A DNA stretch of 15,231 bases, taken from NCBI GenBank assembly GCA_937894805.1, contig CALAYR010000011.1, forward strand, positions 1 to 15,231. Reading direction: 5' to 3'. This document shows positions 1-6,287 of this stretch, piece after piece. The stretch's first letter is position 1. The number at the start of each line of letters is the position of its first letter. This DNA is from an uncultured Acidimicrobiaceae bacterium (GTDB lineage: Bacteria > Actinomycetota > Acidimicrobiia > Acidimicrobiales > RAAP-2). The notes beneath the pieces are model-generated. The model saw only the letters and a list, made by a program, of their open reading frames with translations. It was not told the origin of the DNA and did no database searches. The position numbers were made by a program, and so were the translations under genes.

Positions 1-1
1 G

Positions 2-79
2 GTCAACGTGGGCAATGATGGCGATGTTTCGAAGATTATTTTGGCGTTGCATAACTGGAACACGCTAGTGGCGATTTAA
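2..79 (+). CDS. C-terminal fragment of an unidentified protein, cut by the left edge
   Basis: Reading from base 2, an open frame runs to a TAA at 77-79 and gives 25 residues that begin VNVGNDGDVSKI and end NTLVAI. The stop lies 11 bp before the stop codon of the oppositely oriented gene at 91, the tight tail-to-tail packing expected of two real genes. I do not recognise the family. The peptide is mixed hydrophobic and polar, with no membrane segment or cysteine motif. It could be a chance open frame, since 25 codons at an edge is weak evidence. The clean ending just before the convergent gene is the main reason to list it. Confidence 0.45.
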   Translation, partial: VNVGNDGDVSKIILALHNWNTLVAI

Positions 80-90
80 AACTACGAAAG

Positions 91-897
91 TTATGCCGCA
101 ATTCGCACGTATTGACGATGTTCCACAATGGCGGAACGAACGAGGTCTCGCGCCCCTGCACGGACCGTTTCCATAGTCCCATCAAGGGCCAGCGCAACTC
201 CCGCTTCGGGCCAGATGCCGATAATCCTCTGCGCCACTCGGCCCAGGGGGTCCGCCAGAGCATCCACGGCGAGGTCGGCCCGGAGCCCCGAGCCGGCCGT
301 CCGTCCCGGAAGGCCCGAGCGAAACCGCACCACAATACGGTTTTCCCCAGACTTTATGAGGGCGTCACGCCGCCCGCGGAGCGTGGTTCGTGCGCCAGCC
401 ACGTCGTAGTAGGCGTCGACGGAAGCCATACCAATCTCGGGGCCCAGGCGGCCCATGATTTGGTGTATTTGTGTGGCCCACGTCGTGGCCTCCGCGACGA
501 CAATGCCCACAATGGGATTTTCGAGGTTGGCAATCCACTGGCCGAGCGAGCCGGTGCGGGCGTGGCCCCGGGCTGCGCGATCGAGCTGGTCGGCGAGTGA
601 TTCGTACACCGCCTCGCTGTACGACAGGTGGGGGGAGCGTTCGACGTAGCGAAGTGCGGCATTCCCGAGAACGCGTCGAGCAGTAATTGGCGACCACGCA
701 AAATCGTTGGACTGCGCCCCCGCTTTCTCGACCATCCAGGCGTCGAGACGTCGATGATGATCGGTTGGTATCGAGCGGAAGCGAGCAGCCAGGGCATCGC
801 GCTGTTCGTTCGTAATAACCACCGGGGCGACGCCATCGATAACGCATAGTTCGTCGAGTGACGAACTGGTGAGATCCCGTTGTGTGACGCCGATCAT
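91..897 (-). CDS. Hypothetical protein, degenerate PD-(D/E)XK-like fold
   Basis: A 268-residue soluble protein with no signal peptide or membrane segment. Its ATG overlaps the TGA of the upstream gene by 4 bp (894-897), so the two are probably translationally coupled. An N-terminal mixed region is followed by a helical middle (about 65-155, with SPITARRVLG near 69-78). The C-terminal half (about 163-255) reads as a strand with RRDAL, a strand IVVRFRSG (188-195), a helix of LRADLAVDALAD type, and a strand RIIGIWPEAG (224-233). This is the order of a PD-(D/E)XK core, and it parallels the end of the upstream protein. No E/D-x-K catalytic set is visible, so any such fold would be non-catalytic. 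To my recollection, conserved actinobacterial hypotheticals of this pattern sit beside RecB-like nuclease proteins. The function is unknown; a structural or DNA-binding partner of the upstream product is a guess. Confidence 0.85.
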   Translation of the reverse strand: MIGVTQRDLTSSSLDELCVIDGVAPVVITNEQRDALAARFRSIPTDHHRRLDAWMVEKAGAQSNDFAWSPITARRVLGNAALRYVERSPHLSYSEAVYESLADQLDRAARGHARTGSLGQWIANLENPIVGIVVAEATTWATQIHQIMGRLGPEIGMASVDAYYDVAGARTTLRGRRDALIKSGENRIVVRFRSGLPGRTAGSGLRADLAVDALADPLGRVAQRIIGIWPEAGVALALDGTMETVRAGARDLVRSAIVEHRQYVRIAA

Positions 898-1685
898 CGT
901 CCGGCCACCGCGACATCGAGAGTCGACAGGATTTCAGTGACGCCGCGACGAAGGAGATCATTGTCAACATTGAAGCGCCATAGCTGTCCAGTGGCCGTCG
1001 AAAGAGTGGCCACAAATCGGGGAGCTAAACCGGACTTCAAGGTTTCAACCACGGCGTGAAAGCGAAGGGCTCGCTCCATCGATTCATCCAAGGTTGAGGT
1101 GGTGATGTCGATTAGCGCAACGCCCGAACCGACGCCGTTGGCACTACCAATGACGAGATCGATGTGATCGCGCAACAGCACGCCACCACCACCCAACCGG
1201 ATGGCGCTACGCACTGCCGTGCGAGGCAGCCATGACGAGGGTGGCGTGCCTAGTCGTTGTTGCAGTACAACGCCGTGCGCCACAACCTCAGTAGCGAGGC
1301 GCGCCCGCTCGTCATCATCCAACGCCGCGAAAACTTCCACGAGCTCGCTGGCACCTTCGCTCGCGCGCCACGCGGCAACGGCATCCACGAAGAGATCGTT
1401 GATCGGAAACCCGATGGCGATGAGACGCATGAGTTGCGTAATCAGAGCCCCGCGCATACGACCGAAGGGGGTGTAGGAGCTCATCACCGCGTCACGGCGA
1501 AATGAGCTGGGTCGAATGACGTAGGGAGTGATGGGCTGGGCTTCACCCAAGAGGGCATAGATGCCGTCGGCCAGAGTGGCTCGAATCCCGGCGCTGTCGA
1601 GTGTTACTTCACTCGTCGTGGTCTGACGCGCATCACGGAGGGAGTCAATAAGGGTCACGATTGGAGGAGCTGCCGTCGTTGTCAT
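894..1685 (-). CDS. Hypothetical protein with a PD-(D/E)XK (RecB/Cas4-like) core lacking the lysine
   Basis: A 263-residue cytoplasmic protein, first gene of a two-gene unit and divergent from the lhr unit. Residues 1-160 are mostly helical. The end resembles a RecB-type nuclease core: strand HIDLV with D176, strand ALIDITT with D193, then helix ALRFHAVVETLKSG (206-219) and strand RFVATLST. Functional relatives have an acidic residue, one spacer and a lysine in the second strand (D/E-x-K); here the third position is T195, so the protein is probably catalytically dead or altered. The helix resembles the FYALLE-type helix of actinobacterial RecB-like proteins. The ATG at 1685 has no good Shine-Dalgarno. 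A CAGAGT box 6 nt upstream (1692-1697) could be a weak leaderless -10. Its stop overlaps the next start by ATGA. The fold call is from motif order only and is moderately sure. Confidence 0.85.
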   Translation of the reverse strand: MTTTAAPPIVTLIDSLRDARQTTTSEVTLDSAGIRATLADGIYALLGEAQPITPYVIRPSSFRRDAVMSSYTPFGRMRGALITQLMRLIAIGFPINDLFVDAVAAWRASEGASELVEVFAALDDDERARLATEVVAHGVVLQQRLGTPPSSWLPRTAVRSAIRLGGGGVLLRDHIDLVIGSANGVGSGVALIDITTSTLDESMERALRFHAVVETLKSGLAPRFVATLSTATGQLWRFNVDNDLLRRGVTEILSTLDVAVAGR

Positions 1686-1691
1686 GGCTCT

Positions 1692-1723
1692 ACTCTGCTT
1701 CGGGCCTATGACACGCCTAAAGT
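1692..1723. promoter_or_regulatory. Divergent intergenic promoter region
   Basis: Only about 40 bp separates the hypothetical gene on the minus strand (start 1685) from the small membrane peptide gene on the plus strand. On the plus strand TAAAGT (1718-1723) fits the TANNNT -10 consensus and lies 7 nt before ATG 1731, the geometry of a leaderless transcript. On the minus strand CAGAGT (complement of 1692-1697) lies 6 nt before ATG 1685 and is a weaker match. No convincing -35 was found for either, and no ribosome binding site precedes either start. Confidence 0.4.
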
Positions 1724-1724
1724 G

Positions 1725-1865
1725 ATGCCCATGCTCTTGTTCTGGCTGGTTTTTGGCTTATTTATCGCGGCGACGCTCATTTGGGCCGTCGTAACGGTTC
1801 GCTGGGCCGTTCGACGTAACCGGGAATTAAAAATGTCACAGGGTGATGCTCAACTGTCGAAATGA
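1725..1865 (+). CDS. Small single-pass membrane peptide coupled to lhr
   Basis: A 46-codon frame starting MPMLLFWLVFGLF. Residues 3-25 form one strongly hydrophobic helix (LLFWLVFGLFIAATLIWAVV). A basic stretch (RWAVRRNRELK) follows, then a short polar tail ending QLSK. The positive-inside rule would place the C-terminus in the cytoplasm. The TGA (1863-1865) overlaps the lhr ATG (1862-1864) as ATGA, a hallmark of translational coupling. The start could be GTG 1722, ATG 1725 or ATG 1731. The last suits a leaderless transcript, because TAAAGT ends 7 nt before it, and would give a 44-residue product. I know of no named family. The hydropathy, charge distribution and overlap argue for a real gene; its short length is the main reservation. 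Confidence 0.6.
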   Translation: MPMLLFWLVFGLFIAATLIWAVVTVRWAVRRNRELKMSQGDAQLSK

Positions 1866-4800
1866 CTGACTCTGCGGTAGATCGTTTCCACCCCCTGGTA
1901 CGAGCGTGGTTTAACGAGCGCTTCCCGAATGGTCCTACGAGGCCTCAAGCGGCCGCCTGGCCGGAGATCGCTAACGGTCACGACGTGCTGGTGGCCTCAC
2001 CTACTGGTAGCGGTAAGACACTCACCGCCTTCATGGTTGGTATCAACGAACTGTTCGTGAACCCGCCCCCGGAAGTTCCGATCGGGCCTTCCATCTTGTA
2101 TCTCTCCCCATTGCGGGCGCTGGCCACGGACATCAAATTCAATCTGCAACAACCGCTTGAGGAACTCGCGGCTCTGGCTCAGGCGCAAGGTATTGAGGTT
2201 CCAACAATTCGAGCCGCCGTGCGCACGGGTGACACGTCGCAGTCGGAACGTCAGCAGCACATTCGCAAACCTCCGCACATCTACGTGACAACCCCCGAGT
2301 CGCTCTACAACCTCCTCACTTCGGTCAATGGTCGCAATCTGATGCGTCACGTGCAAACGGTGATTGTTGACGAAATCCACGCGATGGCCCCTGATAAGCG
2401 GGGGAGTCATCTGAGCCTCTCGCTCGAGCGTCTCGAGCGCCTCACCATTGAAACGTCCGGTCGGCGACCTCAGCGCATCGGACTTTCGGCAACGCAGCGA
2501 CCCCTTGAGCGGGTTGCCCGATTTCTCACTGGTGTTCACGACGATGGTCGCGTCGTTCGCATTCTCGACTGCACGGGGTATCGCCAGACCGATTTCGCCC
2601 TCACGCTGCCCAACAGTGAACTCGAAGCGGTCATGTCGACCGAACAGTTTCACGACGTACTCGGCCAGTTGTGTGATTTAGTCGCGGCCCACACCACCAC
2701 GCTGATATTTGTGCAGAGTCGTCGCTTGGCCGAGCGGTTTGCCCATCAGCTCAGTGAGGCCCTTCTCGATGCTGGTCTCGTGGCTAACGCGGATCAAGTT
2801 GTTGCCGCTCATCACGGCTCCATGTCGCACGAACGACGACATCACGTCGAACATCTCTTGCGCTCGGGCCAACTGCGGGCACTTGTGGCGACCGCCTCCC
2901 TTGAACTTGGTATCGATGTCGGACCTGTGGACCTGGTGGTCCAGGTCGGTTCGCCACGGGCAATTGCGACATTTCTTCAGCGGGCCGGTCGAGCTAATCA
3001 CCAGGTTGGGGGAGTGCCGAAGGCCCGCCTCCTGCCGATGAATCGCCATGAACTCATCGAGGGCATTGCCCTGTTAGACGCGGTCCATCGAGGTGAGCTC
3101 GACGTCATGCAGATGCCGACTGCTCCTCTCGATGTGCTGATTCAGCAAATCGTGGCCGAGGTCGCCTCTCGGGGCGAAGACAGTCCCGACGCACTCTTTG
3201 CCATGGTGTCGGCAGCGGCACCCTACGCCGACATGCCCCGCGCAACGTTTGACGAGGCGTTGGAGTTTTCGGGTAAGGGACTCTTGACGGGCAGAGGTGC
3301 TCGCGGAGCCCAACTCTCACTCGATCCCATCAACCACACCGTGCGCCCCCGACGAAGTGCTTCGATGGCGGCAATCATGAACGGTGGAACGATTCCCGAT
3401 CTCGGTGACTACAACGTCATTCTCGATCCGGACAACATCGTCATTGGACAACTGTCGGAAGACTTCGCCATCGAGTCCTCGGTGGGCGACGTTTTCTTAC
3501 TCGGCACGCACGCATGGCGTGTGACGCGAGTTGATCAGTCATCGGTGCGGGTCGTCGATGCCGATGGCGCACAACCTTCCGTACCCTTCTGGTTTGGTGA
3601 GTCGCCGGCGCGAACGTGGGAACTTTCTGCAGCTGTGAGTCGACTACATGACGTTGTCCGTGATCCGCTGACGATCCGCGACGGGGCTACGGCCCGTGAC
3701 GTGCTGGCCACCATCCCGGGTGTTTCGGCCGAAGCGGCCGATCAGGCCGTCGCCTTTCTCTCGCGCAGCCTCGACATTTTGGGCGATCTGCCGACGCAGT
3801 CCAATCTCATTGTTGAACGGTTCTTTGATGAGACCGGCTCGATGCAGTTCGTCGTGCACGCACCGTACGGAGCACGCGTCAATCGCGCCCTCGGACTTGC
3901 GCTCCGTAAGAAGTTCTGCGTCACGTTCGACTTTGAGCTGCAGGCCGCCGCCGACGATAACGCGGTGACGATTGCCCTCGGCCCCCATCACTCGATGCCG
4001 CTCGAGTCGGTAATGACGATGGTCAAGAGCACCACCGTGAAAGAGACCTTGACGCAAGCCGTCCTTTTGCTCCCGATGCTCAAGACCCGCTGGCGCTGGA
4101 ACGGTGTTCGTTCACTCGCCATTTCGAGAACAATCTCCGGCCGACGTCGCCCGATTCAACACATTCGGATGGACGCCGAAGATTTGATGGCGGTCGCGTG
4201 GCCGAGCTTGGCGGCCTGTCAGGAGAATGCCCCATCGGGGCCCATCCCTATTCCGGACCAGATTCTCGTCCGCCAAACGTTGGCCGACGTGATGTTCGAG
4301 CCCCTCGATTTTGAAAATCTGCTCCGAGTACTCGGAGGGCTCGAAGACGGTTCGATTCGCGTGCACTGCGTTGACGTGCCGGAGGCTTCACCCCTGGCCC
4401 ACGGAATCTTGAATGGTCAGCCCTACACGTTTCTCGATGACGCCCCGCTCGAAGAGCGGCGCAGTCGAACGGTGCCGACCCCTCGCGGTTTAGGCGTCAC
4501 CGATGCGCAGGGCCTACCAGTTTCACCGGAGCGCAACGCCCTCGACCCAGAACTCATCGCTGAAGTGATTGCCACCAGCGGGCCACGAATTCGTGATCGC
4601 AACGAGTTGGCCGACTTCCTCCACACCTACCTGGCTATTCGCCCGGTGGCGGAGTGGCAACTCTTCTTTGACGAACTCCTGTTGGAAGGTCGCGTCGTGG
4701 ATTCGGGTGGTGTCTGGGCCTCGGCCACGCGACCGGCAATCGTGGATGAACTCCGTGATGACGATGAGGCCGCGGCCACATTGTTGACTGCCCACCTCGA

Positions 4801-6148
4801 AGCGGCCGGTCCCGTCGATATTGCCCATCTGGTCTCGGAGGATGTCCTGGGTGCCGGCCCATTGCGTGGGGCACCGTTGACGGTGCCTCGGGCCAAGACC
4901 GCCATTGCTCGACTGGAGCAGATGGGCTTTGCCGTGGCTCTGCCAGATGGCCGGTGGTGTACGCGTGAAACGTTCCGACGACTCAACTCTCGCGCGAAGG
5001 CGAAGCGACGACACAATGAACCGGCCGTCTCGATCGCTGCCTACCTCAACTTCTTGCTCCACTGGCACCACGTGGCCGACGGTGCGCAGCTCGAAGGCCG
5101 TGACGGACTCTTAGAAGTGATACGTCAACTCCAAGGCGTGGAACTGGCCGCCGGTGAGTGGGAGTCCCGCATCTTCCCCGCCCGTGTCAAGGGCTACCAA
5201 CCGGCGTGGTTGGACGAACTTTGTCTGGCCGGTGAAGTGACCTGGTCGCGCCTAACGCCCAAGGTCACCCCCGAAGATGAGCAACGGGGATCGACGGCTC
5301 CGTCACTGGCGACGCCTCTCACGTTCATGATGCGTGAGGAGTTTGGTTGGCTCATGACTTCCGCGCGCCATAAGTTGAACGTCGAACCTCCTCGACACGG
5401 CCCCGCTGCCGAGGTCTACGAAACATTGGCTTCCCAAGGCGCACTCTTTCGGGGAGACCTCGCTACCCACGTCACTCGCTTTCCTTCAGAAATCAACGAC
5501 GGCCTCTGGGACCTCGTCGCGCGCGGATGGATTTCGGCCGACTCCTTTCATGCCGTTCGCGTACTACTCAAGAACGCGCAACGGGGTCACTCGGTATCTC
5601 GCCGGTCTACGGCTGGGCGCTTAGCGCGAGGTGTTACGAGAGCGCCGAGTGCCTCCGGCTCGGGCGAGGGTCGATGGAGCCTGATCCGCCACACTTCGCA
5701 CGAGCTGGGTCGCTTGGAGCTCGAAGATCTTGGTGAACGTGTTGCCGTGCAGTTACTGCTGCGATGGGGCGTGGTCACTTATGAACTTTTCGACCAGGAG
5801 AACTTTGGCGTCTCGTGGCTCTACGTCAGCCGCGCGCTCCGTCGACTCGAAGCCCAAGGACAAATTGTCGGAGGACGATTCATTGCGGGGTTGAAGGGTG
5901 AGCAGTATGCCCATCCTGAGGCCATTCAGTTACTGCGCTCCGCCCCTACGGCGGCCAGCGTGGAACTCTCCGCTTGTGACCCGTTGAACCTGACCGGTGG
6001 CATTGTGGCCGGTACGCGAGTACCGGCGAGACCTAAGAATCTCATCACCGTGAGTGAAGGCGCTATTCACTCTGCTTGTGTTGCAGATCTTCCACCGTCT
6101 GTCGAAGTTCCGCCAGAGACGCTTCGAGTGGGCCAAGTCGTTCGTTAA
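1862..6148 (+). CDS. lhr: Lhr-family ATP-dependent DNA helicase
   Basis: A 1,428-residue superfamily 2 helicase of the Lhr (large helicase-related) type, close to the usual length of about 1,500. Lhr enzymes translocate 3'-to-5' on single-stranded DNA, unwind duplexes and RNA:DNA hybrids, and are linked to DNA repair. Visible motifs are RPQAAAWPEI (27-36), Walker A ASPTGSGKT (45-53), DEIH box (170-173), SAT (209-211), a second RecA domain with TASLELGID (344-352), and motif VI QRAGRANHQ (373-381). The remaining thousand residues correspond to the winged-helix, Lhr-core and Lhr C-terminal regions. They end with the family-typical DPLNLTGGIVAG (from about 1373). The ATG overlaps the stop of the small membrane gene, so expression is probably coupled. 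The last 28 residues (from 1401) lie antisense to a small coiled-coil gene and are probably a non-conserved extension. Assignment is very secure; the physiological role here is inferred from the family. Confidence 0.97.
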   Translation: MTDSAVDRFHPLVRAWFNERFPNGPTRPQAAAWPEIANGHDVLVASPTGSGKTLTAFMVGINELFVNPPPEVPIGPSILYLSPLRALATDIKFNLQQPLEELAALAQAQGIEVPTIRAAVRTGDTSQSERQQHIRKPPHIYVTTPESLYNLLTSVNGRNLMRHVQTVIVDEIHAMAPDKRGSHLSLSLERLERLTIETSGRRPQRIGLSATQRPLERVARFLTGVHDDGRVVRILDCTGYRQTDFALTLPNSELEAVMSTEQFHDVLGQLCDLVAAHTTTLIFVQSRRLAERFAHQLSEALLDAGLVANADQVVAAHHGSMSHERRHHVEHLLRSGQLRALVATASLELGIDVGPVDLVVQVGSPRAIATFLQRAGRANHQVGGVPKARLLPMNRHELIEGIALLDAVHRGELDVMQMPTAPLDVLIQQIVAEVASRGEDSPDALFAMVSAAAPYADMPRATFDEALEFSGKGLLTGRGARGAQLSLDPINHTVRPRRSASMAAIMNGGTIPDLGDYNVILDPDNIVIGQLSEDFAIESSVGDVFLLGTHAWRVTRVDQSSVRVVDADGAQPSVPFWFGESPARTWELSAAVSRLHDVVRDPLTIRDGATARDVLATIPGVSAEAADQAVAFLSRSLDILGDLPTQSNLIVERFFDETGSMQFVVHAPYGARVNRALGLALRKKFCVTFDFELQAAADDNAVTIALGPHHSMPLESVMTMVKSTTVKETLTQAVLLLPMLKTRWRWNGVRSLAISRTISGRRRPIQHIRMDAEDLMAVAWPSLAACQENAPSGPIPIPDQILVRQTLADVMFEPLDFENLLRVLGGLEDGSIRVHCVDVPEASPLAHGILNGQPYTFLDDAPLEERRSRTVPTPRGLGVTDAQGLPVSPERNALDPELIAEVIATSGPRIRDRNELADFLHTYLAIRPVAEWQLFFDELLLEGRVVDSGGVWASATRPAIVDELRDDDEAAATLLTAHLEAAGPVDIAHLVSEDVLGAGPLRGAPLTVPRAKTAIARLEQMGFAVALPDGRWCTRETFRRLNSRAKAKRRHNEPAVSIAAYLNFLLHWHHVADGAQLEGRDGLLEVIRQLQGVELAAGEWESRIFPARVKGYQPAWLDELCLAGEVTWSRLTPKVTPEDEQRGSTAPSLATPLTFMMREEFGWLMTSARHKLNVEPPRHGPAAEVYETLASQGALFRGDLATHVTRFPSEINDGLWDLVARGWISADSFHAVRVLLKNAQRGHSVSRRSTAGRLARGVTRAPSASGSGEGRWSLIRHTSHELGRLELEDLGERVAVQLLLRWGVVTYELFDQENFGVSWLYVSRALRRLEAQGQIVGGRFIAGLKGEQYAHPEAIQLLRSAPTAASVELSACDPLNLTGGIVAGTRVPARPKNLITVSEGAIHSACVADLPPSVEVPPETLRVGQVVR

Positions 6149-6275
6149 CAACTTCCTCTACGCGGGCCGCGACGTACTCACGGATTCGGGCGTCTACGGA
6201 GTCGACAACGGGAGCCGTTAATTGACGGAAAAGGTCCTTCAGCTCACTGGCTTTGGCGTCACTTGATTCGGTCAT
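6063..6275 (-). CDS. Small coiled-coil protein, unknown function
   Basis: A 70-residue acidic protein starting MTESSDAKASELKDLFRQL. From about residue 10 onward it is almost entirely helical, with heptad-like spacing (VDARIREYVAARVEEVV, then LGPLEASLAELRQTVEDL), which points to a homo- or hetero-oligomeric coiled coil. There is no cysteine, signal peptide or membrane segment. It lies 9 bp downstream of the secreted-protein gene but appears to have its own promoter: TAAAGT (complement of 6282-6287) ends 6 nt before the ATG, fitting a leaderless message. Its last 86 bp overlap the 3' end of lhr on the opposite strand. Its resemblance to phasin-like or short regulatory coiled-coil proteins is generic only, so I assign no function. 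The heptad pattern and promoter geometry make it likely to be real. Confidence 0.72.
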   Translation of the reverse strand: MTESSDAKASELKDLFRQLTAPVVDSVDARIREYVAARVEEVVNERLGPLEASLAELRQTVEDLQHKQSE

Positions 6276-6281
6276 TTGTCA

Positions 6282-6287
6282 ACTTTA
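6282..6287 (-). promoter_or_regulatory. -10 box TAAAGT of the coiled-coil gene, overlapping the upstream stop
   Basis: On the minus strand TAAAGT is followed by TGACAA and then the ATG at 6275. The -10 consensus TANNNT with a 6-nt gap is the usual arrangement of actinobacterial leaderless genes. The TAA of this hexamer is also the stop codon of the upstream secreted-protein gene (6285-6287). No Shine-Dalgarno sequence is present at normal spacing and no -35 was found. Confidence 0.45.

Noticed and set aside
112..600. 162-codon plus-strand frame opposite the first hypothetical gene
   Set aside because: It has low-complexity Arg/Gly/Pro-rich content typical of an antisense frame. The minus-strand gene has the ATGA coupling and a sensible protein pattern.
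365..1015. 216-codon minus-strand frame overlapping both hypothetical genes
   Set aside because: Arg- and Pro-rich translation in a shifted frame; it would destroy the clean 4-bp overlap of the two better genes.
1997..2653. Long open frame (218 codons) on the minus strand inside lhr
   Set aside because: It lies entirely opposite the conserved helicase motifs; the peptide has no recognisable domain and looks like the shadow of biased codon use in the plus-strand gene.
4523..5071. 182-codon minus-strand frame inside lhr
   Set aside because: Antisense to well-formed Lhr sequence, with unusual composition and no start signal.
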